A stretch of 64,000 bases of DNA from Ancylobacter koreensis (GCF_023016525.1 NZ_JALKCG010000011.1:1-64000), one strand, 5' to 3'; counted from the first letter of the stretch, positions 29,130 to 38,704 are shown. The notes: generated by a model not told the origin, from the sequence alone. Numbers and translations are program-made.

Positions 29130-29255
29130 ATGCATTCGGTATCCGGGCACTCCTGTTGGGGAGTTGCGCGTTGGGCCGTTGTCGCCTTTCTGGCCGGCGT
29201 CGCCCTTGTCTACCTGTTCGGTGGTTTCCAGGCGGCCCAGACGGTCGCAAGCTGA
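29130..29255 (+). CDS. Small single-span membrane protein (41 aa)
   Basis: A 41-residue open frame with one hydrophobic segment, WAVVAFLAGVALVYLFGG, after a short polar N-terminus with His and Cys, and a small polar tail. AGGATCA lies at proper distance before the ATG. An intrinsic terminator follows 45 bases after the stop, and a palindrome-rich region precedes it. This looks like a self-contained transcription unit. I do not recognise a family, and it could instead be a non-coding RNA. Confidence 0.55.
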   Translation: MHSVSGHSCWGVARWAVVAFLAGVALVYLFGGFQAAQTVAS

Positions 29256-29299
29256 GAAATCCCTCCGCGACCTACATGGCGTGTGAGACGACGACATGA

Positions 29300-29333
29300 C
29301 GGCTCGGCCCGCAAGGCCGGGCCGTTTGTTTTT
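29300..29333 (+). terminator. Intrinsic terminator
   Basis: CGGCTCGGCC (29300-29309) pairs with GGCCGGGCCG (29315-29324) with one U-G pair, and TTTGTTTTT follows. It ends the unit of the 41-residue protein. Confidence 0.85.
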
Positions 29334-29448
29334 CGGTTTCTCGCCGGGACCCGATCACGTGGATTGATCGCCGCCATCAGCGTCATGCGTTTGCGCCGGC
29401 GGCGCATTTGGCCGAACCTGCCGCGACCCCTTCGCACGGAGACGCACG

Positions 29449-30123
29449 GTGGCGCTTAGGCTCATCATCGGCAACAAGAACTACTCCTCCTGGTCGCTGC
29501 GGCCCTGGCTGGCGTTGACGGGTCTCGGCATTCCGTTCGAGGAAATCCTCGTCCCGCTCGACGCGCCGGACTTCAAGCAGCGCGTGCGCGCGCATTCACC
29601 GGCCGGCAAGGTGCCGGTGCTCATCGACGGCGAGGCGGTGGTGTGGGAATCCATCGCCATCCTCGAACATCTCGCCGAGCGTTTCCCCGACAAGGGCGTG
29701 TGGCCGACGGATCCGGCGGCGCGCGCGCATGCGCGTTCGGTGGCGACCGAGATGCATGGCGGCTTCGGTGCGCTGCGCGGCGCGGCGCCGATGAATCTGT
29801 GGCGCCCCATCGAGCCTCTCGCCCTCTCCGAGCCGGCGGCGAAGGACGTGCGAAACATCGCCCGCCGCTGGGGCGAGGCGCGCGAGCGTTTCGGCGCCGG
29901 CGGCGATTTCCTCTATGGCGCCTTCAGCGGAGCGGACGCCATGTACGCTCCCGTGGCGACGCGGCTGCGCACCTATGGCGTCGAACTGGACCCCGTGTCG
30001 GCCGCCTATGTCGAGGCCATCCACGCGCACCCCGCCTTCGTCGCCTGGAAGGAGGCGGCGCTGAAGGAAACCGGGGTACTGCCGGAGGACGAGGTCGACT
30101 GGCCGACCGTCAAGCGCGTATAG
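29449..30123 (+). CDS. Glutathione S-transferase family protein
   Basis: A 224-residue protein. The thioredoxin-like N-terminal domain has IGNKNYSSWSLRPWLAL, the cis-proline KVPVLIDGE and WESIAILEHLAERFP. The helical C-terminal domain starts near residue 88 and ends with HPAFVAWKEAALKE. NYSSWS near the N-terminus offers a catalytic Ser, so it resembles the zeta-like bacterial GSTs of the YfcF type. GTG start. The substrate is unknown. Confidence 0.9.
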   Translation: MALRLIIGNKNYSSWSLRPWLALTGLGIPFEEILVPLDAPDFKQRVRAHSPAGKVPVLIDGEAVVWESIAILEHLAERFPDKGVWPTDPAARAHARSVATEMHGGFGALRGAAPMNLWRPIEPLALSEPAAKDVRNIARRWGEARERFGAGGDFLYGAFSGADAMYAPVATRLRTYGVELDPVSAAYVEAIHAHPAFVAWKEAALKETGVLPEDEVDWPTVKRV

Positions 30124-30150
30124 AGGGGCGTTCCGCCACAAGGCCGTGCC

Positions 30151-30585
30151 ATGCCGCTCCACCTGCTGAAACTCTGCGTCGGCGCCGAGTCCATCGAGGA
30201 CCTCGAAGAGTGGATCGGCGAGAGCCTCGCCGGCAAGGCGGCGCGCGGCGAGACGGCGGAACAGGTGCACACCACCCGCATGGTGCCCACGCGCCTTGCT
30301 GAGCTGCTGGACGGCGGCTCGCTCTACTGGGTCATCAAGGGCGAGGTGGCCTGCCGGCAGCGCCTGCTGGCCATCCGCCCCTTCGTCGATAGCGACGGCA
30401 TTCGCCGCTGCCATCTGGTGATGGAGCCGGTGGTGCACCGGGTGATGCCGCGGCCGAACCGGCCCTTCCAGGGCTGGCGCTACCTTGTCGACAAGGAGGT
30501 GCCGGCCGATCTCGCAGCGGCGGGCGAGGCGCCGACCCTGCCGGACAATCTGCGCCGCGAACTGCGCTCTCTCGGCCTCATCTGA
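30151..30585 (+). CDS. DUF1489 protein
   Basis: A 144-residue protein matching DUF1489, an alphaproteobacterial family (LHLLKLCVGAESIEDLEEWI, HTTRMVPTR, LYWVIKGEVACRQRLL, RPFQGWRYL). No signal peptide or membrane helix is seen, so it is cytosolic. It follows the GST gene by 27 bases. No function is established. Confidence 0.88.
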   Translation: MPLHLLKLCVGAESIEDLEEWIGESLAGKAARGETAEQVHTTRMVPTRLAELLDGGSLYWVIKGEVACRQRLLAIRPFVDSDGIRRCHLVMEPVVHRVMPRPNRPFQGWRYLVDKEVPADLAAAGEAPTLPDNLRRELRSLGLI

Positions 30586-30647
30586 GCCGGCGGGGACCCG
30601 AACCGCATCCTGTGCGTTGTCGTCGAAACTGACGATAGGAGAGGCAC

Positions 30648-30818
30648 ATGGTTCAGGATTCGGACGATCATCGCGTTGTGGAAGACGGCGAGGTCGTGGT
30701 GAAGGCGAACACCGAGGAACGGCAGGCCGCCGAGGTGCGCCCGATGCGCTACGTGCTCGGCATCGGGCTGGCGCTCGTCATCGTCGGCATGGCGGTCAGC
30801 TATTTCGGCGTCGTCTGA
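30648..30818 (+). CDS. Small tail-anchored-like membrane protein (56 aa)
   Basis: A 56-residue frame with an acidic cytosolic N-terminus (about 33 residues, rich in Asp, Glu and Val) and one C-terminal hydrophobic helix, YVLGIGLALVIVGMAVSYFG. AGGAGAGGC precedes the ATG at a good distance, and codon use resembles the neighbours. It follows DUF1489 by 62 bases. I recognise no family; the topology would be tail-anchored with the charged part inside. Confidence 0.6.
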   Translation: MVQDSDDHRVVEDGEVVVKANTEERQAAEVRPMRYVLGIGLALVIVGMAVSYFGVV

Positions 30819-30832
30819 CGCCCATCTAGCGA

Positions 30833-31693
30833 TCAGTCCGGCACGGCGAGGTTGTCGATCAGCCGCGTCGTGCCGATGCGCGCAGCGACGAGAAGCCGGA
30901 TCGGACCGTCCGCGCGCGAGGCGACGGGCGCCAGCGTCGCGGCGTGGCGGGCTTCCAGATAGTCGAGCGCGAAGCCGGCGGCGGCGACCGCGCGGCGCGC
31001 CGCCTCGATGCTTTCCGCGATATCGGCGCCGCCGGCGATGGCGGCGGCGGCCGTGGTGAGCGCGCGGTGGAGCGCCGGCGCGGCGGCGCGATCCTCGGCC
31101 GAGAGATAGACATTGCGCGAGGAGAGGGCGAGGCCGTCCGCTTCGCGCACCGTCGGCACGCCGAGGATGCGCGCCGGCAGGTCGAGATCGCGCGCCATGC
31201 GGGTGACGACCTGAAGCTGCTGGTAGTCCTTCTCGCCGAACAGGGCGACGTCCGGCGCCGCCTGGTTGAGCAGCTTGGCGACGACGGTGGCGACGCCGGC
31301 GAAATGGGTGGGCCGGAAATCGGTCTCCAGCCCGAGCGCCGGGCCGGCGAGCGAAATCGTGGTGGCGAAGCCTTCCGGGTACATCTCGTTGACATCAGGC
31401 ACGAAGGCGAGAGCGACTCCGGCGCCGTCCGCCTTGTCGAGATCGGCTTCCAGCGTGCGGGGGTAGCGGCCGAGATCCTCGGTCGGGGCGAACTGCGTCG
31501 GATTGACGAAGATCGTCACCACCGTCCGCTCCGCATGGGCCTTCGCCGCCTCCATCAGCGCGACATGGCCGACATGAAGCGCGCCCATGGTCGGCACCAG
31601 TGCCACCCGTTCGCCGCCGGCGCGCCACGCGCCCACCTGCTGGCGCAGCTCCGCGACGGTGTGGACGGTGCGGATGGCGCGCGGCGTGGTCAT
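30833..31693 (-). CDS. panC: Pantoate-beta-alanine ligase
   Basis: A 286-residue enzyme that joins pantoate and beta-alanine with ATP, the last step to pantothenate. The nucleotidyl-transferase motif PTMGALHVGH is at residues 34-43 (His40, His43). VTIFVNPTQFAPTEDLGRYP, FGEKDYQQLQVV and LALSSRNVYLS complete the active site. The start at 31693 yields the family N-terminus; the frame is open for about 97 more codons upstream without homology. No panB is adjacent. Confidence 0.96.
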   Translation of the reverse strand: MTTPRAIRTVHTVAELRQQVGAWRAGGERVALVPTMGALHVGHVALMEAAKAHAERTVVTIFVNPTQFAPTEDLGRYPRTLEADLDKADGAGVALAFVPDVNEMYPEGFATTISLAGPALGLETDFRPTHFAGVATVVAKLLNQAAPDVALFGEKDYQQLQVVTRMARDLDLPARILGVPTVREADGLALSSRNVYLSAEDRAAAPALHRALTTAAAAIAGGADIAESIEAARRAVAAAGFALDYLEARHAATLAPVASRADGPIRLLVAARIGTTRLIDNLAVPD

Positions 31694-31722
31694 GGCGGGG
31701 CTCCCTGTCGGTCGGGCGGCGG

Positions 31723-31750
31723 AAGCTAGCAGAGCGGGAAGGGGGGTCAA
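31723..31750 (-). promoter_or_regulatory. Sigma-70-type promoter for panC
   Basis: On the minus strand TTGACC (31745-31750) and TAGCTT (31723-31728) are separated by 16 bases and lie 30 bases before the panC ATG. Confidence 0.45.
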
Positions 31751-31823
31751 CCATTGGCGAGGGCCCCTGTTCGCCGGCCCCGCCGGCCCGCTACACTTGC
31801 CGCGAATCCGCACGGGCATCGCA

Positions 31824-32534
31824 ATGGCCATCGAAAAACGCAGGGACACCGCACCCGCCGCCTCCGGCAAGGTCGCCGACTTTCTGGCGGAGCTGGAGCA
31901 GCGCGCCCCGCTGACCGCCGAGCGGCGCGGCCGGCTGATCTTCGCGCTCGACGCCACGATGAGCCGGCAGCCGACCTGGGACATGGCTTGCGGCCTTCAG
32001 GGCGAGATGTTCGACGAGGCGGCCAGCATCGGCGGGCTCGACATCCAGCTCGTCTATTATCGCGGCATCGACGAATGCCGTGCCTCGCCCTGGATGGCGG
32101 ACGGGACGAAGCTCGGCGCACTGATGGCGCGTATCGCCTGCCAGGGCGGGCGCACCCAGATCGCCCGCGTGCTGCGCCATGCGGAGGCGCAGGCCGGCAA
32201 GGGGCCGGTCGGCGCGCTGGTGTTCGTCGGCGACGCGCTGGAGGAGCCCATCGACGCGCTGTGCGCCGAGGCCGGGCCGCTCGCCTTGCGCGGAGTGCCG
32301 GTCTTCATGTTCCAGGAGGGCCGCGATCCGGCGGTGGAGCGCGGCTTCCGCGAGATCGCCCGGCTCACGCGCGGCGCGTGGTGCCGCTTCGATGCCGGCG
32401 CGGCGGCCGAACTCAGGGCGCTGCTGCGGGCGGTGGCGAGCTATGCCGCCGGCGGCGGCACGGCGCTCGCGGCGCTGGCCGGCACCTCGCCCGGCGCGCG
32501 CCGGCTGATCGCGGCGATGCAGGACAGCCAATGA
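31824..32534 (+). CDS. VWA-like protein upstream of a DnaJ-domain protein
   Basis: A 236-residue soluble protein. The segment [20 protein letters not shown] resembles the start of a von Willebrand A domain, with a degenerate MIDAS (Asp-x-Thr-x-Ser). [15 protein letters not shown] and [12 protein letters not shown] would be later strands of the same Rossmann-like fold. It is divergent from panC, and its stop overlaps the start of the J-domain gene (ATGA), so the two proteins are probably made together. I know of no proven function. Confidence 0.75.
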   Translation: MAIEKRRDTAPAASGKVADFLAELEQRAPLTAERRGRLIFALDATMSRQPTWDMACGLQGEMFDEAASIGGLDIQLVYYRGIDECRASPWMADGTKLGALMARIACQGGRTQIARVLRHAEAQAGKGPVGALVFVGDALEEPIDALCAEAGPLALRGVPVFMFQEGRDPAVERGFREIARLTRGAWCRFDAGAAAELRALLRAVASYAAGGGTALAALAGTSPGARRLIAAMQDSQ

Positions 32535-33229
32535 TCAATCTGCTGATCGGGGCGGCCATCGTCGCCTTTCTCTATTACGGGCTCAAGACGTTCGGCCGGG
32601 CCGATGCGCAGGCGCTGGCGCGGCTGGGGCGCCGGGTCGGCGGCTTCGCGCTGGTCGCCATTGCCGGCTTCCTCGGCCTGCGCGGCCATTTCGAGACGGC
32701 GCTGCCGCTCGGCCTGTTCGGGCTGTCGCTGGTCGGCTGGGACATACGCGGCGCGCTGCCGTGGTCGCGCGGCAAGGCCTCGCCCGGCCGTGCCTCGAAG
32801 GTGCGCACCGCCGCGCTCGACATGGAGCTCGACCATGACAGCGGACGCCTGACCGGCAAGGTCGTCGCCGGCCCGCTCGCCGGCACCGCGCTCGACGTGC
32901 TCGACGTGCCGACGCTCGCACGGCTCGCCCTCGACGTGGACGCCGAGAGCCGGCAGCTACTCGAAGCTTATCTTGACCGCCGGTCGCCCGGTTGGCGTGA
33001 ACACGCGGACGGCGACGCGGGCCGGCGGCGCACTGATCCGGCGCGCCGTGGCGCGATGACGGAAGAGGAGGCCTACCAGATCCTGGGGCTTCAGCCGGGG
33101 GCGGGGGCGGACGAGATCCGCAAGGCCCACCGATCCCTTATGAAGAAACTCCATCCCGACCAGGGCGGGTCGAACTATCTCGCCGCCCGGGTGAACGAAG
33201 CCAAGGATATCCTGCTCGACGGGCATTGA
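32531..33229 (+). CDS. Membrane-anchored DnaJ-domain protein
   Basis: A 232-residue protein with two N-terminal hydrophobic helices (about residues 2-16 and 36-70), a middle region, and a C-terminal J domain (about 177-232) holding the HPD motif at 208-210 ([20 protein letters not shown]). The layout, membrane anchor first and J domain last, resembles TIM14/DjlC-like cochaperones that recruit Hsp70 to a membrane site. It overlaps the VWA-like gene by four bases. Confidence 0.85.
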   Translation: MINLLIGAAIVAFLYYGLKTFGRADAQALARLGRRVGGFALVAIAGFLGLRGHFETALPLGLFGLSLVGWDIRGALPWSRGKASPGRASKVRTAALDMELDHDSGRLTGKVVAGPLAGTALDVLDVPTLARLALDVDAESRQLLEAYLDRRSPGWREHADGDAGRRRTDPARRGAMTEEEAYQILGLQPGAGADEIRKAHRSLMKKLHPDQGGSNYLAARVNEAKDILLDGH

Positions 33230-33238
33230 TCCCTCCCG

Positions 33239-34912
33239 TCAGTTCCGGAAGACCATGCAGCCGAAGTCGCTGCGCTTCAGCGCCTGGCAGGCCTTGCGCG
33301 CGGCGGCCTCCTGGTCGAAGCCGGCGAAGCGGGCGCGCACGATCTTCGTCGAGCCCTTCACGGCCTGCTCGGTGTAGGCGTCGACCTTGGAGAGGGCGCC
33401 GGGGGCCTTCTGCTGCGCCTTGGCGATTTGGGCGCGGGCGTCCGCCTCGCTGCCATAGGCGCCGATCTGGATCGCCCAGCCGGCGCGCGGGGCGGCCGAC
33501 TGCTCGGCCTGCTCGGCTTCCTGGCGGGGGATTTCGGTCGGGCCGGCGCTGGCGAGCTGCACCTGCTTGATGGCGCGCTGGGCGGGCGCGGCCTGCGCCT
33601 GCGTCGCGCCGGCGGCCTGACCGTTGGAGAAGGACAGCGTGCCGAGGATGCCGGGCTGGTTGGAGAAGCTGGCGGTCGGCGCGGCGGGGCGGGCGATGGC
33701 GACAGTCTTCACCGCCACCGGCACGATGGGAGCCGCTGGATTTTCCATGGCCACCGGCGGCGCGGCGCGGACCGGGGCGGGCGCCGGCGTGGGCACCGAG
33801 GCGGTCACGTCGATATCGGACGCCACCGAGGCCATGGCGACGCGCGGATTGGCCGCCGGCACCGGAATGACGGCGCGGGCCTCCGTCGGCGCGGCGACGG
33901 GTGCGGGAATCGGGACAGGAGCGGCGGAGGCGAGGGAGATCGGCGCGCCGACCGGCTCGTCGGCGACTGCGCCCGAGGGAGCGGTGTTCATGCGGGCGAC
34001 GGTCTGCCGGCCGGCAGCGGCGCGCGGCAGGTTCTCGTTGATCAGCGCGACCATCTTGTTGTCGCGCGAGGCACCGCTGGTGCCGCCGAGCACGACGGCG
34101 ATGACGTAGCGGCCATTGGTCTTCACGCTGGTCAGCAGGTTGAAGCCGGAGGCCGAGGTGTAGCCGGTCTTGATGCCGTCGACGCCTTCCACCCGCCCGA
34201 GCAGGCGGTTGTGGTTGCGGATGGCGACGCCCCGATACATGAAGCTGCGCTCCTCGAAGTAGCCATAGTACTTCGGGAAGCGCTCCTGCACCGCGCGGCC
34301 GAGGACGGCGAGGTCGCGCGCCGTCGTCACCTGCTGCGGGTTCGGCAGGCCGTTCGGGTTGCGGAAGGTGGTGCGCGACATGCCGAGCTGGCGAGCGCGG
34401 CGGGTCATGAGCTGGGCGAAGGTGGAGGCGTCGCCCGAGATATTCTCGGCGATTACCACGGCGACGTCGTTGGCCGAGCGCGTGACCAGCGCCTGGATGG
34501 CGTCCTCGACCTCTATGGTGCTGCCGGCCTTGACGCCGAGCTTGGAGGGCTGCTGCGAGGCGGCATAGGCGGAGACGCGCAGCGGCGTGTTGAGGCGCAT
34601 CTTGCCGGATTCGAGCTGCTCGAAGAGCAGATAGAGCGTCATCACCTTGGTGACGGAGGCGGGATGGCGCAGGGCGTCGGCATTCTCGGCGTCGAGCACG
34701 CGCCCGCTATTGGCGTCGACCACGATGTGGGAGTAGCCGCGCTGCCAGACGCCGCTGGGGGCGGCGGCGGTGCGTGTGACGGCGGCCTTGCTGCGCGCCG
34801 TCTTCTTTTTCTTCGGCGCCGCTTCCGAGACACCTATCCCGACGAGGGAAACCGCCAACACCGCCACGGCGGCACGCATGACAAGCGTGCCGACAATCCC
34901 CGGAACTCGCAT
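33239..34912 (-). CDS. D-alanyl-D-alanine carboxypeptidase with SPOR domain
   Basis: A 557-residue periplasmic peptidoglycan enzyme of the S11 (PBP5/6) family. After a signal sequence (about residues 1-31) and a Lys-rich stretch, the catalytic motifs are SVTK (Ser86-Lys89), SAN (146-148) and KTG (248-250). A long Pro/Ala/Val-rich linker (about 300-470) leads to a C-terminal SPOR domain (about 478-557, starting AGWAIQIGAYGSEADARAQI) that binds denuded septal peptidoglycan. The enzyme trims terminal D-alanine, probably at division sites. The active-site motifs are complete. Confidence 0.93.
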   Translation of the reverse strand: MRVPGIVGTLVMRAAVAVLAVSLVGIGVSEAAPKKKKTARSKAAVTRTAAAPSGVWQRGYSHIVVDANSGRVLDAENADALRHPASVTKVMTLYLLFEQLESGKMRLNTPLRVSAYAASQQPSKLGVKAGSTIEVEDAIQALVTRSANDVAVVIAENISGDASTFAQLMTRRARQLGMSRTTFRNPNGLPNPQQVTTARDLAVLGRAVQERFPKYYGYFEERSFMYRGVAIRNHNRLLGRVEGVDGIKTGYTSASGFNLLTSVKTNGRYVIAVVLGGTSGASRDNKMVALINENLPRAAAGRQTVARMNTAPSGAVADEPVGAPISLASAAPVPIPAPVAAPTEARAVIPVPAANPRVAMASVASDIDVTASVPTPAPAPVRAAPPVAMENPAAPIVPVAVKTVAIARPAAPTASFSNQPGILGTLSFSNGQAAGATQAQAAPAQRAIKQVQLASAGPTEIPRQEAEQAEQSAAPRAGWAIQIGAYGSEADARAQIAKAQQKAPGALSKVDAYTEQAVKGSTKIVRARFAGFDQEAAARKACQALKRSDFGCMVFRN

Positions 34913-35281
34913 CTACCTGTCCCGCTACTCTAGCCGGCCTGCGCCGGAACCCAACGCGCCCGGCAGGGCCATCCGATCGCCCCGGCTCCGCTGGCCGCGC
35001 GGAGACCCCGACCGGTTAAGGAACCCTGCCGAACCATGACTTCCCAAAACTTAAGAAGGGTGCAGTTACGAACTCGTAAAGAACCGCTTTCAACCCTGTG
35101 GATGTGGCGACAAGAAGGGGCGGGGATGGCGTCGGCGCGATTCGGGCTTATGTTGCACCGCACAAAATCGCTTGACGGGCCATGGTGCGCCGCAGTACAA
35201 AAGGCTCAGGGAGAGTTCCCGGGCGGGCGTGCGGCTGAAAAAGAGCGCAACGCGCGTGGCGACACGACAGGAGTTGGCTCA
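34913..35281. other. 369-base intergenic region between the carboxypeptidase and phasin genes
   Basis: This divergent region carries no credible coding sequence. It holds the phasin promoter at 35172-35201. The left part should hold the carboxypeptidase promoter, but only weak boxes are seen (TTGGGT, 16 bases, TAGAGT on the minus strand). Confidence 0.55.
35172..35201 (+). promoter_or_regulatory. Sigma-70-type promoter for the phasin gene
   Basis: TTGACG (35172-35177) and TACAAA (35196-35201) are separated by 18 bases. They are followed by an approximately 75-base leader and a GGAG site before the ATG at 35282. Confidence 0.6.
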
Positions 35282-35620
35282 ATGGCTCAGAATTTCGACG
35301 ACATCCAGAAACTCGGCAAGGACAATCTCGATCTCGCGGTGAAGAGCTTCGGCACGGTGTCGAAGGGCTTCCAGGCGATCGCGGTCGAGGTGGCCGACTA
35401 TTCCAAGAAGTCTTTCGAGGAAAGCTCCGCGGCGGCCGAGAAGCTGTTCGGCGCCAAGACCCTCGACAAGGCCTTCGAAATCCAGTCCGACTATTTCAAG
35501 AACGCCTATGAGGGCTTCGTGGCCCAGGCGACCAAGATGGGCGAGCTCTACGCCGATCTCGCCAAGGAAAGCTACAAGCCCTACGAGGGCGTGATCGGCA
35601 AGATCCCCGGAGCCAAGTGA
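35282..35620 (+). CDS. Phasin family protein
   Basis: A 112-residue, mostly helical protein matching the phasin domain (LGKDNLDLAVKSFGTVSKGF, EVADYSKKSFEESSAAAEKL, FEIQSDYFKNAYEGFVAQAT). Phasins coat polyhydroxyalkanoate granules and limit their size. It stands alone with its own promoter and terminator, which fits a highly expressed granule protein. No PHA synthase is in the window. Confidence 0.88.
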   Translation: MAQNFDDIQKLGKDNLDLAVKSFGTVSKGFQAIAVEVADYSKKSFEESSAAAEKLFGAKTLDKAFEIQSDYFKNAYEGFVAQATKMGELYADLAKESYKPYEGVIGKIPGAK

Positions 35621-35653
35621 GCGCGTCCGACGCCTCGTAGTTCCGCTTGATCG

Positions 35654-35687
35654 AAGGCCCGGCCGCAACGCCGGGCCTTTTGCTTTT
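35654..35687 (+). terminator. Intrinsic terminator after the phasin gene
   Basis: AAGGCCCGGC (35654-35663) pairs with GCCGGGCCTT (35670-35679) around CGCAAC, and a T-rich tract (TTTTGCTTTT) overlaps and follows. Confidence 0.88.
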
Positions 35688-35862
35688 CCGGCTCCTGCGC
35701 GCGGTCGGCCCCCGACGGTTCCCCGCCGTGCCTATGGGCAATTGTCACCGGATTGCGACAGGGGCGGGCCGGCTGCCCTCTGGCGTCGCCGGGAGGGCGT
35801 ACATATTATAACCTCCAACAAACCTCCAAGAACCGGTGCGCCGGTTTGGGGAAAGCCTGAGA

Positions 35863-36234
35863 ATGTCCGACCTGACCGAATTCGACACGCGTGAGCGGAT
35901 GATGGCCGACGACGAGCGTCGCCGGCGCGGGGACAATGCGCCCGGCACCGCCGTGATCACGCGCACCAAGCCGCAGGCAAAGCGGCCCAATCTCTACCGG
36001 GTGCTCCTGCTCAACGACGACTACACGCCAATGGAGTTCGTCGTGCACGTGCTGGAGCACTTCTTCACGAAAAATCGGGAGGAAGCCACCCAGATCATGC
36101 TGCATGTGCATCAGCATGGCGTTGGGGAGTGCGGCGTCTACACCTACGAGGTGGCCGAGACAAAGGTCACGCAGGTTATGGACTTCGCGCGCAAGCACCA
36201 GCATCCTTTGCAGTGCGTCATGGAGAAGAAGTGA
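35863..36234 (+). CDS. clpS: ATP-dependent Clp protease adaptor ClpS
   Basis: A 123-residue adaptor that hands N-degron substrates to Clp[21 protein letters not shown] contains the acidic substrate pocket (Asn-Asp-Asp), and [20 protein letters not shown] is the ClpA-facing region. The N-terminal 40 residues are a flexible charged extension. It lies 31 bases ahead of clpA, the usual arrangement. The upstream 120 bases contain the AT-rich patch CATATTATAAC, a possible -10 region without a matching -35. Confidence 0.96.
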   Translation: MSDLTEFDTRERMMADDERRRRGDNAPGTAVITRTKPQAKRPNLYRVLLLNDDYTPMEFVVHVLEHFFTKNREEATQIMLHVHQHGVGECGVYTYEVAETKVTQVMDFARKHQHPLQCVMEKK

Positions 36235-36265
36235 CGCTCCGCGACGGCTAAACGAAGAGGTCCCG

Positions 36266-38704
36266 ATGCCCACCTTCTCCCGCAGCCTCGAGCAGTCGCT
36301 TCACCGGGCCCTCGCGCTCGCCAATGAGCGCCACCACGAATACGCGACCCTTGAGCACCTGCTGCTGTCCCTGGTCGACGACCAGGACTCGGCCGCGGTG
36401 ATGCGCGCCTGCAATGTTGACCTCGACAAGCTCCGCCGCAACCTGGTCGAATATATCGACACCGAGCTGGACAATCTGGTGCAGGATGGCGGCGAAGATT
36501 CCAAGCCGACCGCCGGCTTCCAGCGCGTCATCCAGCGCGCGGTGATCCATGTGCAGTCCTCCGGCCGCGAGGAAGTGACCGGCGCCAATGTGCTGGTCGC
36601 CATCTTCGCCGAGCGCGAGAGCCATGCGGCCTATTTCCTGCAAGAGCAGGACATGACCCGCTACGACGCGGTGAACTACATCTCTCACGGCATCGCCAAG
36701 CGCGCCGGCATGTCGGAAAGCCGCCCCGTGCGCGGAGCCGAAGAGGAGACCGAGACGAAGACCGGGGAGGAGACCAAGAAGAAGGCCGATGCGCTCGAAG
36801 CCTATTGCGTCAACCTCAACAAGAAGGCGCGCGAGGGCAAGATCGACCCGCTGATCGGCCGTGACGGCGAGATCCAGCGCACCATCCAGGTGCTGTGCCG
36901 CCGTTCGAAGAACAACCCGCTCTTCGTGGGCGATCCCGGCGTGGGCAAGACCGCCATCGCCGAGGGCCTCGCACGCCGCATCATCAACGGCGAGGTCCCG
37001 GACGTGCTGAGGAAGGCCACCGTCTTCTCGCTCGACATGGGCGCGCTGCTGGCCGGCACCCGCTACCGCGGCGATTTCGAGGAACGCCTCAAGCAGGTGG
37101 TCAAGGAGATCGAGGCCTATCCTGACGCCATCATGTTCATCGACGAGATCCACACGGTGATCGGCGCCGGCGCGACCTCCGGCGGGGCGATGGATGCCTC
37201 CAACCTGCTCAAGCCTGCCCTCGCTTCGGGCACTCTGCGCTGCATCGGCTCGACCACCTACAAGGAGTACCGCCAGTATTTCGAGAAGGACCGGGCGCTG
37301 GTGCGCCGTTTCCAGAAGATCGACGTACCCGAGCCGACCGTGCCGGATGCCATCGAGATCCTGAAGGGGCTCAAGCCCTATTTCGAGGACTATCACCGGC
37401 TGCGCTACACCAACGACGCCATAAAGGCGGCGGTGGAGCTCTCCGCCCGCTACATCCACGATCGCAAGCTGCCGGACAAGGCGATCGACATTATCGACGA
37501 GTCCGGCGCGGCGCAGATGCTGCTGCCCGAGGGCCGGCGCAAGAAGACCATCGGCGTGAAGGAGATCGAGGCGACCATCGCCACCATCGCCCGCATCCCG
37601 CCGAAGACGGTCTCCAAGTCCGACACCGAGATCCTCGCGGCGCTGGAGACCACGCTGAAGCGCGTCGTCTACGGGCAGGACAAGGCCATCGAGGCGCTGT
37701 CCTCGGCGATCAAGCTGGCGCGGGCGGGTCTGCGCGAGCCGGAGAAGCCCATCGGCTCCTACCTGTTCTCCGGCCCCACGGGCGTCGGCAAGACCGAGGT
37801 GGCCAAACAGCTTGCCTCCTCGCTTGGCGTCGAGCTGCTGCGCTTCGACATGTCGGAATACATGGAGCGGCACACCATCTCGCGTCTGATCGGCGCGCCT
37901 CCCGGCTATGTCGGCTTCGACCAGGGCGGCCTGCTGACGGACGGCGTCGACCAGCACCCGCACTGCGTGCTGCTGCTCGACGAGATCGAGAAGGCGCATC
38001 CCGACCTGTTCAACATACTGTTGCAGGTGATGGACCACGGGAAGCTGACCGACCATAACGGCAAGCAGGTGGACTTCCGCAACGTCATCCTCATCATGAC
38101 GACCAATGCGGGCGCCGCCGACCTGTCGAAGTCGGCCTTCGGCTTCACGCGTTCGAAGCGCGAGGGCGACGATGTGGAGGCGATCAACCGCCTCTTCGCG
38201 CCGGAGTTCCGCAACCGCCTCGACGCCATCATCCCCTTCGCGCATCTCACCAACGAGGTCATCGCGCTGGTGGTGGAGAAGTTCGTGCTCCAGCTGGAAG
38301 CCCAGCTCGCCGACCGCAACGTGACCATCGAGCTCTCCGACGAGGCGACCGCCTGGCTGGTGGAGCGTGGCTACGACCAGCAGATGGGCGCCCGCCCCAT
38401 GGGCCGGGTGATCCAGGAGCACATCAAGAAGGCGCTGGCCGACGAGGTGCTGTTCGGCAAGCTGCGCTCCGGCGGGCATGTCCGCGTCGTGCTGAAGACC
38501 GACGAGGACGGCGACACCGATCTGGCCTTCGAATTCCCGGAAGGCCCGATCACCCCGAAGCCGGAGAAGATCGCACCGGCCAAGCCCAAGCGCGCCCCGC
38601 GCCGCAAGGCGGCGGCGCCCAAGGCCAAGAAGCTGGCCGGTGCGACCGGCCGCTCGAAGCCCGGCACCTCGCGTGTGCCGAAGGTGCCGCTCGTGAAGGC
38701 CTGA
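36266..38704 (+). CDS. clpA: ATP-dependent Clp protease ATP-binding subunit ClpA
   Basis: An 812-residue AAA+ unfoldase that feeds substrates to ClpP. The N-domain (1-145) is followed by D1 with Walker A GDPGVGKT (222-229) and [10 protein letters not shown], then D2 with Walker [11 protein letters not shown] (about 503) and [29 protein letters not shown] is typical of ClpA. Compared with the 758-residue enterobacterial protein it has about 50 extra C-terminal residues, rich in Lys, Pro and Ala ([17 protein letters not shown]). Confidence 0.97.
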   Translation: MPTFSRSLEQSLHRALALANERHHEYATLEHLLLSLVDDQDSAAVMRACNVDLDKLRRNLVEYIDTELDNLVQDGGEDSKPTAGFQRVIQRAVIHVQSSGREEVTGANVLVAIFAERESHAAYFLQEQDMTRYDAVNYISHGIAKRAGMSESRPVRGAEEETETKTGEETKKKADALEAYCVNLNKKAREGKIDPLIGRDGEIQRTIQVLCRRSKNNPLFVGDPGVGKTAIAEGLARRIINGEVPDVLRKATVFSLDMGALLAGTRYRGDFEERLKQVVKEIEAYPDAIMFIDEIHTVIGAGATSGGAMDASNLLKPALASGTLRCIGSTTYKEYRQYFEKDRALVRRFQKIDVPEPTVPDAIEILKGLKPYFEDYHRLRYTNDAIKAAVELSARYIHDRKLPDKAIDIIDESGAAQMLLPEGRRKKTIGVKEIEATIATIARIPPKTVSKSDTEILAALETTLKRVVYGQDKAIEALSSAIKLARAGLREPEKPIGSYLFSGPTGVGKTEVAKQLASSLGVELLRFDMSEYMERHTISRLIGAPPGYVGFDQGGLLTDGVDQHPHCVLLLDEIEKAHPDLFNILLQVMDHGKLTDHNGKQVDFRNVILIMTTNAGAADLSKSAFGFTRSKREGDDVEAINRLFAPEFRNRLDAIIPFAHLTNEVIALVVEKFVLQLEAQLADRNVTIELSDEATAWLVERGYDQQMGARPMGRVIQEHIKKALADEVLFGKLRSGGHVRVVLKTDEDGDTDLAFEFPEGPITPKPEKIAPAKPKRAPRRKAAAPKAKKLAGATGRSKPGTSRVPKVPLVKA

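Noticed and set aside
34934-34964. TTGGGT-N16-TAGAGT as carboxypeptidase promoter
   Set aside because: The -35 box is weak; I mention it only in the intergenic note.
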